Shown: positions 20,111 through 33,357, numbered from the stretch's first letter. The stretch is DNA of 64,000 bases from Carallia brachiata (GCA_021464245.1 JADCRB010000016.1:3775250-3839249); one strand, 5' to 3'. Program-made: numbers and translations. Notes: generated by a model from the letters alone, not told the origin.

Positions 20111-21331
20111 CAAGTGACAAATATACCCCCATTTTATTCACCTTTGGATCACATTTTTTTTAAAGATAATTAATTTTTTTTTGTTTTCGGGAATCCTAAT
20201 CATCATATATGTAAAATATATAAACCTATAGTAAGGTGCATGTGTGATTTGTATATATGTGTGTATATATATATATATAACAAGTTATAATATAAGAAAA
20301 TATCAAATAATAAACTTGTTGTGTTTTTAAAGTAATGCTTATAACATTTACAGTAAAAGTAGTATAAATTATATTACATGTAAAATTTATAGTTTAAATT
20401 CCACATTGTTTCCTTTTACTTTATTTCTCCTCTTAAAATAATTGATGTAGTGAGAATTGTGCGTGAAATTGAATTCAATCCTAAAGTTTTTTAATTATTT
20501 CACATTTTAGCCAGCTCAAAGTTAAGGCATTTTCAAGTTGAATTGATCTTGTGTAACCAACAATTCAGATGGAATTAAGATCAAGTGAAAATTGGACACC
20601 TCCATTTTGGAACACAAATAAAAGAGTCCGTTGTGCGTAAGGATGACTTTTATGATTATTTGGGGGTTAAGGTATCAACCATTTGGTATGTGTTTCCAAA
20701 ACCAAAAGAACAAAAAGAAGCAAACGTTAGTTTGAAAATACAAAGTAAAGCTAACGTGAGTAGCATAAGGTGTAAGATTTGCAGTGGAAAAAAGTAACAA
20801 GGAGTACAATTCTAAAAAAGAACTGCTTCAACATGCATCATGCATGGGAAAAGGTAATGCAACCAAAAGTGGAAATCCTAATCAACATAAGGCAACACAC
20901 AACCATGGATATGATTGACAAGAGGGGGAGCATAAGTCAATATGACATAAGAAAGCAATTGTTAATAATTATGCAATTACACATTCACAGGCAATTGCAA
21001 GTGCAATAATAACGACAATATAACAGGTTTGGTTACAGCAACATCACAATAGGTATTCACGAGTGATAACACATATAGATAACATACAAATTGAGGATGT
21101 TCCTATAAACTGGACATCCATTCGCACGCTCTGTTACTTTATAGTACACAATACCTTCGTTAGACTTCATATCAATCAACTCCTGCCAATAGTTGAGTTT
21201 AGGCTCCAGCTAAAAAAAAAACCAAACAAACAAAGCAATAATTCAAATGCTCCAAAGCAAAGGAACATGTCAAATACAATTAAATAAACAATGTTTACCC
21301 ATAAGTCTTCAAGTTTTGTGTGAGTCTTACA
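20111..21331. other. Harbinger internal non-coding sequence
   Basis: AT-rich, with a (TA)n run at about 20,258-20,279. Short open frames at 20.6-21.3 kb match nothing I know and have no conserved partner. Probably 3' flanking sequence of the minus-strand Myb-like gene. Confidence 0.5.
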
Positions 21332-22526
21332 TTAAGGAGCATGCATAAGATCCATCAAGAATTCAAAGCGAAGCTCCTCTGGAATGCCAAAAAATTGTCG
21401 TGCTGCCACCTGATTGTTTGATAAGAATCTATACGCAGCGCGTAAAATAGTTGGGTTCACATCCATTGACTACAATGCGACATAGATTTGACTCTCCAGA
21501 TACACATGGGGTCGACTGCTCTCCAAAATATTTAGTGATTGCTCCAAAAGGCAATTTCCATGCTCAGCATTGTCATTACTCTTATCCAATGCTCTGGAGA
21601 CATTTGCAACAAATTCATTACTTTTCTCTAACGCCTTGGATACATTGTCCATCCCCATGTTCATGTTTTCATATTGATTTTCCAGCATTTCCATCAGTGT
21701 CGCTTTGCGTTTCGTGCCTCTAGATGATGTCCCTATGGAGTTGGCAGACGGGGTCTGGTCAAGACTAAAGGCAGTAGGGTTGGCACTACAATGTCTGATC
21801 TCGTTGGCAAGGAAGTCAGTGGAGACATCATCAAGGGGTCACCAAAAGTATTCAAGTCAAAAAAAGCACTAGTCCCCTCAATTTGCCATTGTATGCACTT
21901 CTCTCTTGCGCTAAATGCGAGCTCTCCCGTTGCTCTATCCTCTGCAAAGATCTCATACAATTTATCATTGTTTGGGATTAGAGTTCTCAACCATTTCCTC
22001 GCTTTCAGTTTCTCCTGCATGTTGTTTTAAGCAATGGTAAATATGAACAACATTATTTACAGCAATAATAACCAATATTATTATGCTTGCCATATGTGGT
22101 TACCGTGATTAGTTGCTCCCAAACTTCAGTTGTAGCTTCAAACATCTTTGTGACTGAGTTCCATGCAAACCCACTAAGGCCATCAAACAAATCCTTGCAA
22201 TTGTTGCAATGACTTTTCAAACTCTTCAACTTGTTCTTTATATGGTTTTTCTCAATAATTGGTCCAAATTGCTCACGCAATGCTTTCACCACATTCACAT
22301 ATGCTGTTGTAGTAAATGTCCCATCTTGTCTGTTACCCTTATGTTGTTCCTCAGGCAAGCAGTCTAGCAACATATTGTCCTTTTCACTTGTCCACTGTAA
22401 ATTTCTTGCTTGCTCCATAGAACAAGGCCTAGAATTAGAAGCATCAACCCTATCCATTGAACTTTCCATGTGAAGATATACAATCTGTTTACTTTTGCAC
22501 ATTGTCGAGTAGACTTTGTTGGCCAT
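21332..22526 (-). pseudogene. Harbinger Myb/SANT-like DNA-binding protein gene, broken
   Basis: The first ATG is at 22,526; MESSMDRV at about 22,469 is the more likely start. Exon 1 has the Myb_DNA-bind_3 signature: LQWTSEKDNMLLDCL, GTFTTTAYVNV, KSHCNNCKDL and FAWNSVTKMFEAT. A phase-0 GT-AG intron (22,103-22,015) joins it to EKLKARKW...NNDKLYEIFAEDRATG. A one-base frameshift near 21,785 separates the later part (TSSRGTKRKATLMEM...), which carries an in-frame TAG at 21,472-21,470 before the conserved C-terminal end (...EELRFEFLMDLMHAP, stop 21,334-21,332). In this superfamily the partner is needed for DNA binding and nuclear import of the transposase. Confidence 0.85.
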
Positions 22527-25484
22527 AGGGACACAATTGTAGCAACGCAGACAAGCAATTACTTCTTCCTATAACAGCTTCATTTCATGCCTTGAAATAG
22601 AACCTGAAACAAAAAAAATTTTGTCAATAACATTGGTAGTGGAATGGAAAGTCATTACCATAGGTTTATGCACCGAGATTGTAAACCGATGCCTAGCCTC
22701 AATATCACACCATATTCATTTCCATTCACACGCGATATTAGGTATTAAAAAAAAATCTATGTACCCATGCTAAATTTATATGCCTCTTTGCTTTTGAAAA
22801 TTTTTGATGGTGCAACCTAAATTAATTTACATACATGAGCAATAATAAGAAAATACTTTAAAAATAATTCACCTCGTGAGACACCAACATAAATGGGGAT
22901 TCGATCACTTAAATTGAACAAATATCTCATGTACACCTTTGTGAATTATCTCATGTGAACAATTGTCTCATGTAAACAATTATCTCATAAGCCATATTAG
23001 AGAGAGATTGTAACAAATTAGGCAGCTGTCATATATGTGAAACAATTAGAAGTCCAAATATTTTACCTCCTTTCAAATAGTCTTGACTCGTGAGATTTCA
23101 GCCTAGGTAAAACGGTAGGGGCAATGTGTCTCACTTACATGGACCGAATTTCATTTGTCACCCATGCCATGATCTTTGCAATCTCCCAGTTAGCCCAAAA
23201 GACAAAAAAAATCAAACCTATAAAAGTATGTACACAAGTGCCTAATTATGGTGATTGGGATTGGGATGACAGTTATACAAAAAGACTAAGCATGATAGAG
23301 AAGATGACTTTGGGATACATAGGAGTGTCATTCTGGAATCAAATTTACTGCAAGCATTTCATCTATTTACCTTTAATTCAATAGGTTCTTGAATCATATT
23401 AAATATTGAAAGGATAGAAGTGGGTAGTGTTATAGCCAAGGAATTATTTAGGTAACTGGAAATGATTTTGCTTGAATTTTGGCATGTGGTAGAGTAAAAG
23501 AGAATTATGGGGACGTGAAAACGAGGGGCGATATGATCAAGAATGGCGAGCTTGTATGATCTTAGGTGGTTTCGTGTTGGTGAAGATGGCTTGATAATTT
23601 GTTTGGAAACGATTTCAATTTTCATACCCATCTTGTGCAACCATAAACTAGATTTGAAATTTAATTAATGTTTGTGCTTAAGAATTGATTCCAAACGTGT
23701 GTGTATACAAATATTCATAGTTATGCCTTGTTTGAAATCTTTTATTTGCATTTTGTTTATTAATATTTGCCGTTCCACCAAACATCATGCATGGCCAAAA
23801 TAAGGGCCAAGGAGACTAACACTAGATGATATTTCTTTATGTGGTGATGTTTAAGTTGACTACTAAAATTAGCCCTTCTTCATATAAGACAATGATTTTG
23901 ATAAACCACTCACAATTGAATCTTTGGTAACTTCAAGGAAAAATCTTATGGTTTTATGGTTTTCTCTGTTAACTAGATCAATCCAAGACAAAAATGGCAG
24001 CAAAAAGACTCAAATGCTTTCAAGAAATTGAGAGTTCAAGAACATTTTTCCCATGAAAAATACAAAGGAAAAACTGCATAAATAATTAGTTTTTTATTGA
24101 CTACAACTATCTAAGAAGACAGTAGAGTGTCGCATGGGTTGACTACTGGAGAAGGTTTTCCTTTTGAACGTTATAAGAACTGGTGCGACCATTTCACAAA
24201 ATCGTCCCTTCTAACGAGTAAGTCAAAGCGAATTTGCTTCAAGCAAATAATGTGTTCAATTTTTCCATTTGTAAATTAGAAGTTTTGATTGTATTAGGAA
24301 AAAACTAAAATGAAACGGGATCATGCCATGGAAAAATGTTAACTTTATAACCCAATGTATAAAAAATAACTAATAATTGTATAAACTATAATATTTTCCA
24401 TTTTGGTTTTGGGCAGAATTCTAGTAATAATATGCTAGATTACAAATTCCCAATGATTTATTTGGTAGGAAAAAAAACTATGTGGCTATTGATGAATTTT
24501 GTCCATTTTTTTTAATTCACAGAATGCAATCAGTAAGCTCTCTGTAGTAAATGGCTGGTTTGTTAAATGCTTCTTCCTAATGTTTTCAAATTAATTTCTA
24601 TAAATGCGCGAGAATTGCAAAATTAATTTCAAAGTAGTTCAGTTTATCAGACATGCCCTACCAGTACATGGATTTGATTGAGATATTCTGTAAAACTATG
24701 TCATTTAAACCTTTGTTTATATAATTACAGTAACACTCGTATGCCATATGATTAAGACTTCTTTTTTCTTATAAGAAAAAATTGAACAAATTGATAATGA
24801 CTATTTGGCATGTTGGCCAAATATCGTGTGCATCAACACGAAGAAGGGGCACGTCGAAGGTATGTTAAGATTGCTATCTTTCATATCCCGCAGAGGAATA
24901 TTCTCAGATTTTGAAAGTTTTTTTTTTTCAAAATTCATTTATCATAAGGGAGACCGAAAGATTCAAACTAGTATAATAGAGTCACCAATCGGTCACCGTA
25001 GCAATGCATGGAGCGATGTACACAGCAATGGATCCGTTAAGTAGGGATAATCTACAAATAAAAAATTCATAATTGACAATGTCAAGATGGCCAAGTAATA
25101 ATTCAAATGTTTTAAACTCCATGAAAATAAAAGTGTGCTCATAGAAAAGAAATTCAGCTCTATTACTATAAACAGAATATTAAGGAAGCAAAGGGAACCT
25201 AAATTCAGCCCTACTGCTATAAGAAGAAATTTGGGAATCATTGTGAAGCCAATAAAATTGCACAACAACAGAGTATTTAGCCTTATACCTACTAAAGTTG
25301 TTCAACATAACTGTTAACATTGCTAGAGGTACTGATTAAAAGGAGAATGCAAACAACATGCTCCTTTAATTACAATGATAATCTTGCCACATCCGTTCTA
25401 CAATAGAATCTCTCAAATCCACTGGTTGCCTATATTCATTGTCAATGTATTGGCTCCTTCAACATCTTCACTATTTCCTTCCTC
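22527..25484. other. Harbinger internal spacer between its two genes
   Basis: About 3 kb, AT-rich, without a frame I can assign. The largest ORFs (23,124-23,384 + and 23,359-23,640 -) resemble no known domain. I see no terminal repeats of a nested element. Confidence 0.5.
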
Positions 25485-26653
25485 CTACTCCAGCATCCTG
25501 TCAACTTCATCGATCATGCGTTCATTCGAATCAACCCCCATTAAAAAATTGTGAATGATGCAACACGCTAGTATGATCGCAGTCGTTGTATCACATGAGT
25601 GATGGGGCTTATTGCCACTAGATCTAATTGGAAATCTTTTTTCCAACACCCCAAACACCCTCTTGATGACATTACGCAGTGAAGCATGACGATGGTTGTA
25701 TAGTTCTTTAGCATTTTGAGGACCTCGCCTTGAGTACTCTTTCAAGTGGTAACGAACACCTCTATAAGGTGTAAGTAATCCACCACGTAATAGAAGCCCG
25801 CATCACCGAGATAAAATTTTTCTAAGGACAAGAAGCCTATCGTTATTATATAAATTTATTAAGACATCCTAATATTGGCCTTGTGATGTGTAATTACCTC
25901 TTGGAATGACGAGATTGTCTTTTCTTGTTACTGCATTTTTAAATATTCTCGAATTTGAAGCTGTTCCTTCCCAACCAGCCAACACGTATGCAAATTTTTC
26001 ATATCAAATGAGCAACAGGCCAAAACATATTGAGTGGGCCAATCTTTTTTTCCATGATATCTAGGAGCATTTGCCCGCGATACTTTGACTCTAACGGGAG
26101 TTCCATCAATTGTTCCTAAACAATCCTGTGTAACAGAGGCAAACTATTGACAACTATCTTGTAATTTAGCGATCTATTTATGGATATAGCTAAGATTTTC
26201 TATTTGTCAAAATCATATAATTAAATTACCTTGAGATATGGATAGAATCTAGGATTGCTCGTGATCTGTGTTGGCACCTCGGATCCACTTGGTTGTCTAA
26301 GAAATTCAGCCTCCAAAGATATCACCGCACGTAAGACATTGTGAAAATTCCGACTGACAGTCTCCGTTGTACGACTCCAATAAAATTTTAATGGTTGATA
26401 TTTCCAGTCTTGACCCAAAATATGCAAGAATTTGGCTACTTGCTCTTCAACCGTGGACAGGCAGAAGTCTTTTATGTGCCCTCTTGTTCTAAATAGTTCA
26501 CAAAATTAAAGGAAGGCGTTCGGACCCATGCGCATAATCTCTCGACAAGTGTTCATTTGCAGTAAGTTGGTCCATTAACTATTGTTGTCTACGATTTCGT
26601 TCCATATATATTTGATATAACGGTTCCTCGATCAACATTGCTTGCATTTGCAT
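25485..26653 (-). pseudogene. Harbinger DDE transposase (DDE_Tnp_4), inactivated
   Basis: Probable start ATG 26,653-26,651. Exon 1 has CREIMRMGPNAFL, an in-frame stop (26,508-26,506), then LFRTRGHIKD, HILGQDWKYQ and SRNFHNVLRAVISLE. GT-AG introns are seen at 26,229-26,126 and 25,897-25,822. The DDE domain runs from IDGTPVRVKVSRANAPRYHG to [20 protein letters not shown]. The first catalytic D (26,107-26,105) is present. The second is N (AAT, 25,955-25,953, in ASNSRIF). The third acidic residue is K (AAG, 25,664-25,662, where the family has E before RVFGVL). Two further frameshifts lie at about 25,980 and 25,785. It would cut and join element ends if intact; this copy cannot. Confidence 0.9.
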
Positions 26654-29645
26654 TAAGTGTAAGGTGTGGACAATATAGCAGATAAGTTGAACCACAACAA
26701 TTTTTCTTTGTCATTCCCAATTAGCAAAAACGTTGATCAATCTGTGCCTAACAATAGCCAGTCTCCTCTAACATTCCATATTTCCTCTAAAGATCCTCGA
26801 TCGTTTTCAATATGGTGGACACGGCTACCATGGCCCACCATTTCATCAAATGTGTGTGGGTCATCAGCCTCCAAATTGATGCCATCGATTTGTTCATAAT
26901 CCATCTACATACAATTAATAACCATAAAAGAAAGCAATGCTAATTAAATAGAGACTATCAACTACATGTGGATGATTAATATAAGCGAATATTTTATTAG
27001 AAGATTTATTTATTTTTCCTCAAAAATTCAATACACATTTTATGATTCAATGGTCAAAGACATAATGTGACTACTATGCCTCTAAAGTGGCCATTTAACT
27101 TTGTTAAGGAAAGAAAAAAAAGTCATGGCCATCCCACCAAATGCAAGAAAAAAAATGAAACAATTATACAATAGTGCGAATGAAGCGGTGGAAATCAACA
27201 ATATATAATAGTGACAATGAAGCAAGTGCATTTTCTCGCTAGGACAAACAAGTATAAGATCCAACTCACAAATCACAAATTTTTTTTTGTTGGTTTATGT
27301 TCACATTTTTTTTTATTTCAGATAGCAGTCAGTAAGATTGGCATGGCCTAATATTAGCAGTTGATTACACGACCGTACTAACTAAATCAAATAAAATTTT
27401 GTTCAAGTTCTAAATTTGTATTTTTGTTCGGTCACATTCCATTTGTTTTGTGTCAATAAGCGCATTATGTACGTAGACATATATGGTAACATGGTATTAT
27501 GTTTTTGAATATGGTGTTTCAAGTTTTAGTTATAGTTAATTAGTTAATTAGTGCATTCTTACAACGAGTAAAGACAAAGGCCAACATGGTACACGAATAT
27601 ATCTAGGAAGCAAAATATTATGGAATATGTTGCTTGGAATAATAAAGTTAGATTGGGAAATTTTGTGGACTCGATTGATGTCGCAGATGCTACTGCCTAG
27701 GTTGATATTGCACATGATGCTGTCAAGAGGTTAGATGCCACAGTTCTGTCAAACGAGCCTTACAAGGTCAGGAGTTGAGAGGAGTTGTTTCACAATGAGC
27801 AAATCATGGAGAGTTGATGTCACTTACTGCATGTTGTCACCTACAGGTTAAAATCAAAGTAAGACATCAAACACATACTGAAGTGGTGAGAATAAATTGC
27901 ATACGTTATCTCCTTTTAGTCCAACCTTTTAGCTTCAAATGTAACATAGAAATATGAAATTATAGTTGTAGAAAATTCATACACACTGGGGAAAAAAATC
28001 TCATATGTTATAAAAAAAAAAATTCATCCATTGGAATGCATGCTTGCATATAAGCAGGCACATAAATCTAGCGGATAGAGTCTCAAGTACAAGAAACACT
28101 CAAATTAAATCCAATCAAATGTAGCAGACAATGTCTTAAGCAACGACTTTATTTCTGCTTAAAGTTGCAATTAAACATAGCTCAAACACAGAACAAATTA
28201 GGACATAATGCTATCCCAACACACAATCAGTCACAACACATAAAGACAACAAAATACCCATGATAAAACCATTCATGTCTAAGAAGTGAATGTATGTGTA
28301 ACCATCAACACCTGAGAAACAAGAATAGAATGCATCTCAATCGGTGACAGTGAACATGGTGTCTTCTTTGTTATGGAAAAGTAGAATATATAATCCTTGT
28401 TCTTAAACTATTCTCTGACTGCAAAAACATAGATGTCAATCTACACACCAAAAAATGCAAAACAAAATCCCTAATTTTTGCATAATATAAGAAGAGAATT
28501 AAGATTTATAGTACAATATTTTATTGACTTCAAGAATTTTGCAAGTCAAAGTCTTCCTATTTTCAAATGGATTCATACATGTACAAAGATGAACCTTGTT
28601 AAGCAACTTTAAGATTGATACCATCCTGCTATACAACCCAAATATTGTAAAACATTGCTAACTTTTGTTATTATGACAATAAAACAGATCATGCACCATA
28701 CACAATCCAGCAAGCATTTTGATTGTCTTTCAATCAGCTTTGGCATCCCAATACCCTATTAATTGTACATTTGTCAACATTGACAACCAAAACTTATAGA
28801 ATAGAAAATATGCATTTCAATAAAAACTTGACCCAACATACTACAAGTATAACTTTTAAATAAAAAGCATTCATTATAAAGCAGTGGAAACACCCAACAC
28901 TGTTGACTTTATTCTTCAATTATCTGACCTTAAGGGATATTATACATCTATTAGGAAGCTTACCGTCTGAACCCATTAAACAAGCATTTGGATTCCATAC
29001 CATGACCCCATCCCAAATCTATAGTACATCAATAAAAAGAATTGGAACATTAGAGGCAATCTAAAAGTTGTGAAGTAAAAAAGGTATGAAACTAAACAGA
29101 GGTAAGCAATTTGTCTTTGAAATCTCTCCATTAGGAACCTGTAGAAGGAGAGGTCATTTTTTAAATGACCCATATCTAGGGGCTTGAAAAAAAAAAAAGG
29201 GAAAGTAATCGACATGGCGAGCTTTAAATCTACAGATTTCTATTTTTTGCTGAAAGCAGGTTTTAAGGAAGATTGTTCCACAATATGACATACAACAAAA
29301 GAAAAATTAAAAAAAAAAGAAAAAGACAATTGTATGAAAGCAAAAGTGGACAAAATCAAAAAATAATAGGTGCCTTGTTGATCCAAAAAATAAATTTAGC
29401 ATGGTATGTAATATGACTTTATCAACTAAGCATAATTATTTTACATAGCACCACAAACCCAAGAATGAGAGAGGCACCAACTATTCATAAATGAGAAATT
29501 TTTTTTTTTAAATCACAATATTTTAGCCTATCAAACCCCCGCCCAAAAAGAAATAAATGAGACATCTCTTTGGAAATAAACCAAACCAATTAAAAGAAAT
29601 TGTTGGCTCACCTCAAAAATTTCATCTGTGGCTAGTCTGGGCTCT

Positions 29646-29678
<33 letters not shown>

Positions 29679-30093
29679 GTTCGGAAACACAACAATATCC
29701 CCTTCGATCCTCACCAACAAAACAAGATATGGACCTTCTTCTCAATATGATGGCAATGTCTTAGAGCTACATCACATTGATTTGAAATTGATTTGAAAAC
29801 TCAAACCAAAGGGGATGCTATGGTCAGATGATTGGTAATGGTGCTGGTAATAATTTCTCCTTTATCAGTGCTTCAAACAATTTTGGTGAGGGTTTTTTGG
29901 TCATTTAACTGAGTCAACATTGCTGGCAACCACACTTTCGCTCCATTTTGGGGAGAAATTCGGTACAATACGGCACCCTCTCATTTTCATCTCACTTTTG
30001 CCTCCCTTTCTTTCCCTCCTTACTGTGACTGCTCTGCAAATGGATGAAAAGTTGATTCCACCATGCTTTCCTTTCTCCTCCCTTTCTTTCTCC
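26654..30093. other. Harbinger right-hand non-coding region
   Basis: About 3.4 kb upstream of the transposase gene in its own orientation. It holds a (GA)n microsatellite at about 29,646-29,678 and no recognised gene. Promoter elements for the minus-strand genes would lie here but I cannot place them. Confidence 0.5.
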
Positions 30094-30120
30094 TCTATTC
30101 TTTGCACTCCAAACAGAGTG
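30094..30120. repeat. Harbinger 3' terminal inverted repeat
   Basis: Inverse of the left terminus: the outer 13 bases match exactly, then similarity continues with small changes (GAATACAAAAGAGG against GAGTGCAAAGAATAGAGG). Confidence 0.85.
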
Positions 30121-30585
30121 TTAATATTTTAATATTTTCAATTTTTACTCTCGCAGATCCCATTCTAAGACGATCGGAGAGCATATACCCAAAATATGTT
30201 TGGAAATGAGTATATTAAATATTTTGAGCCTTTATTTTGGGAGATCGCACTTGATGACGTCTAAAGAGTGTACGCGTAAAATAAAAAAACAAAGGGGAGA
30301 AAATTTTTAAAAACTTTTGGAATTGTAAAAACATTTGCAATTTTGATGAATGGAACCTTTTTTCTGTCTTTTTCTTTTTGGCTTGCTCCTTGTCTATGCA
30401 TTTGGGTGGCCATTTCATGGCCTTTTATAGGCCATGAAACAGCCACTGTTCTACCAACTCGATTGGTGGAATAGTTTCTTTTTTTTTTTTTTTTGATGTT
30501 CTTCTTTGGCCAATGGCTGGTCAATTTCTCTTCTTCTTTGGTTAGCCACCAACCAAAGACACTCTTTTTTTGTTTTATGCCTACA
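30121..30585 (-). mobile_element. Right part of the split minus LTR
   Basis: Resumes with TTAATATTTTAATATTTT and runs through the U3 region (GGCCTTTTATAGGCC near 30,420-30,434 in an inverted repeat) to GCCTACA at 30,585, the degenerate LTR terminus. A polypurine tract follows. Confidence 0.75.
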
Positions 30586-30949
30586 AATGCCCTCACTTCA
30601 AGGCTTGATGAGGCGAAACCTTAGGACGTGATTCAAACCAAGTCTTCAAGTCCAACTTGAAACTTGAGACATATTGAGGAATACTGAATCTTCAAGTCTT
30701 TAACTCTGGTTAGCCCGACTAATGTTGAGCTTCCATAGCTCGCAAAGGCTTTTTTATATGGAACTTGAAGTTTCATGGTTTAGGTGAGGATAATCCATAT
30801 TCTCTTCCTGATTCTAAGGTTCTACAACTAGTTCTATGTTCCTTGCTGAAAGGATGCAGAAGCTTGACATACAGTAAAAACATGTAAAAGGTTCAGACTG
30901 AAATAATGATTCAAACTCAAAACCTCAATCGTTTTTATCTTTTTTGGGT
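30586..30949 (-). mobile_element. Polypurine tract, tail and WOX segment relic
   Basis: The polypurine tract is 30,586-30,600. The downstream end of the captured WOX segment (about 30,700-30,796) is joined at about 30,797 to its upstream end. About 1.1 kb including nearly all the gene is deleted, so this element was once a WOX carrier. Confidence 0.7.
30797..30840 (-). pseudogene. WOX pseudogene relic (first codons only)
   Basis: Only about 13 codons remain, with the start changed to ATA (I-E-L-V-V-E-P-stop). The stop after EP is at codon 8, as in the copies at 6.3, 9.3 and 52.3 kb. Confidence 0.6.
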
Positions 30950-31545
30950 CGTTCACAGTTTATGCGAGCCAGGAATTTTAGACTGGGTCCTAATTTTGGT
31001 TTTTGGGTTGTTCACAATTTATACTCATGTGGGTCAGGAGTGTTATTTTACTGTCACCATATCACCCTTTTATACTCGTGCGACGCAGGAGTTTGCTTTT
31101 ATTATTTTTGCTATCTTGCCTTTTATACTCATGCTGGCTAGGAGTACGGTTTGTTGTGCTGAGCTATTGCCTTTTATACTTGTGCGAGGTATGAGTATGA
31201 TTTGCTGAACCATTCGCCTTTTATACTCGTACGAGATAAGAGTCTGTTGTTGGATGGTCACCTTTTATACTCATGCAAGGCAGGAGTCTGGATTACTGAA
31301 CTGTTTGCCTTTTATACTCATGCGAGGCAAGAGTTTAGTTTACTGAACTATTCACCTTTTATACTTGTGCGAGGTAGGAGTGTGAATGTTTTGTTGAACT
31401 ATCGCCTTTTATACACGTGTGAGGCAGGAGTCTGGTTTGCTAAACTATTCGCCTTTTATACTCATATGAGGCAGGAGTGAGAGTTTGTTGTTGAACTGTC
31501 GCTTTTATACTTGTGCAAGAAGGAGTTTGTTGTTCAATTGCTGAG
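30950..31545 (-). repeat. TATAAAAGG minisatellite
   Basis: About 12 minus-oriented units. Same register as other arrays: hairpin-forming CTCGTGCGAG core and GCCTTTTATA on the plus strand. Confidence 0.9.
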
Positions 31546-31880
31546 CTGCTGAGTTACTGAGCCAGGGTTCGAGCTGTACCCCGAATCTAGATTTGGACAT
31601 TGGGCCAGTATTCAATTTTGGGGTTTTGAGCCCAAGTCTGGGCTTGAGTTTGGATTTGGGCTGTGGTTTTGAGTATGGATTTGGACTTTGAGTTATAATT
31701 TGAACTTGGGCTTTGAATTTGGGTTTTGAGGATTTGGACTTTGACCTAGGATTTGGGTTTAGGCTTCAGATTTGGGCTTTTGAGTTGGACATGCACATAA
31801 GCTGTAGAATTTATTTCTTTTTTTTTTCTTTTTTTGGGTTTTCTTTCTTTTTTTTCTTTTTTTTTTTTTCTACACATAAC
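31546..31880 (-). repeat. CCAAATC-type array and A-rich block
   Basis: Plus strand shows GGATTTGG/GGGCTTTG repeats to about 31,800, then a T-rich run (31,810-31,875). Confidence 0.85.
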
Positions 31881-32515
31881 AATGCTTTAGAAATTTACTG
31901 TTGATTAGACCAGTTTAGACGCCCTTTTGGTCTGACAACATGTAAACGTTGTTGGTGTAGACTTCTTGAACCAAGTGTTGCCCGTTCCATTTCGAAATGA
32001 TCCTGTCGCTGGATTGGTGCTTTGATCCAGTTGGATGGGAATAGTGCCCTCAACTTGGAAGACTAGAATTGAGGGCTAGGTAGGGATTTGACCCATTGCC
32101 CTCAACTTTTGTTGGGGTGGATAGTTAACTTCTCCATTCAGTAAGAGAGTAGGGTCAGAGATCTTATTACTGTGTGAGCAACAGATTCTCCATTTCAATA
32201 GTTGATGTGTTTGGAGGCAAGGAACCATGTCCATCCGTGAGTTTCTAGACCTGCGTATCCAAGTAGGGTAGTTGATGGAAGCGATGAAGCAGTCATTTTT
32301 TTACTGGTGGAGGCAGTCTTACTCTCTCTTGTTGCCAGTGATGCACCGGATTCTTACCCTTTTTTTTCTTCTTCTTTTTGCCCTTGGGGTTGTGTTGGTG
32401 TTAACCATTTGATGGCCTAGGCCATGAAATGGCCACTGTGCCACTAATCTCTCTGTTTTTTTTTTAAGGAGTAAAAGATAAGAGGTAGAGAGATCCCATT
32501 AGACGTGCCAAAAAT
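31881..32515 (-). mobile_element. Segment B and leader
   Basis: Fuller version of segment B. Its inner edge has the conserved stretch found after gag (CATAACAATGCTTTAG... on the plus strand) and a match to the gag TVPIQLD region (about 32,030-32,050). This suggests segment B elements arose by deletion within a gag element. The leader occupies about 32,430-32,515. Confidence 0.65.
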
Positions 32516-33357
32516 TGTAATGGGGGCCACAAGTTTCGAGTGTTGAACAATTAGGCCGCAAAAAATACAAATACAAATTACAAGTGAAAATTTAAAATTT
32601 ATATGGGGTCAATATTTGCGTGATCCTCCGATTAATGCTCCTTTTTTGGTGTCGTCAAGGGCTACGTTGGTTTGATCTTAAAAGAAAGAGATAAATTTCC
32701 ACAGCGTGATCTTGAACTGTAAGAAACAAATTCCACTGAGGGTCAAAACTTAATCTCAGGGGGATGCCTTAACTCCAGTGAGGGTTGTAGAGTCTTCATC
32801 TCTTTGGATTAGCTTGACTTCGGTGCGGACCGTATAGGCTTAATCTTAGATGGATTGATTTGACTCCATTGAGGGCTGGGGTTTAATCCCACTCGGACTG
32901 CTTTAGCTTCGCTGAGGGCCACAGGGGAGTGATCTTAGATGGACTGACTCCGTTAAGAGCCATAGGAGGCTTAATCTTAGAGAGATGTTCAATATTTTAA
33001 TATTTTTTTTCTCTTGAAAATTCAATTCTGAGTCAATGAGAGAGTATATACCCAAAATATGTTTGGAAATGAGTAAATTAAATATTTTGGGCCTTTACCC
33101 TAGAAGATCACATTTAATGGCGTTTAGAAACAATACGCCCAAAATATGAAAACATAGAGGAGAAAATTTTTAAAAACTTTTAGAATTGCAAAAACATTTG
33201 CAATTTCAATAAACATAAACTTTTTCTTGTTTTTTTTTTTTTTTTGGGCTTGACTCCCTGTCTGTGCATTAATATGGCCATTTCATGGCCTAAGAAAGAA
33301 ACTACGTTGGTGGAATAGTTTCTTTGTTTTTTTTTTTTTTTTTGATGTTCTTCTTTG
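32516..33357 (-). mobile_element. 5' LTR of the 19.4-33.4 kb element
   Basis: Begins TGTAATGG at 32,516; the LTR minisatellite spans about 32,650-32,975. The U3 ends without terminus at about 33,357, where plus-oriented internal sequence begins, exactly as at position 52. Confidence 0.7.

Larger units (their letters stand above)
19904..30120 (-). mobile_element. PIF/Harbinger-type DNA transposon, degenerate
   Basis: The termini are inverted: CACTCTGTTTGGA at 19,904 and TCCAAACAGAGTG at 30,108-30,120, with GA-rich subterminal sequence at both ends. TTA flanks both sides, the usual 3-bp target of this superfamily. Two minus-strand genes are inside: a DDE transposase (about 25.5-26.7 kb) and a Myb/SANT-like protein (21.3-22.5 kb), the standard pair. 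Both are broken. 10,217 bp is long for the family, so nested insertions are possible though I recognise none. It lies in a family L LTR, so it is younger than that LTR. Confidence 0.9.

Noticed and set aside
23124..23640. Possible cargo gene inside the Harbinger element
   Set aside because: The short frames on both strands match no domain I recognise and have no splice or codon pattern support.
29646..29680. (GA)n run as a regulatory GAGA element
   Set aside because: A simple microsatellite in non-coding transposon DNA; nothing ties it to a promoter.
19904..30120. hAT-type transposon
   Set aside because: The flanks give TTA rather than an 8-bp duplication, and the transposase has the DDE_Tnp_4 signature with a Myb/SANT partner, as in PIF/Harbinger.
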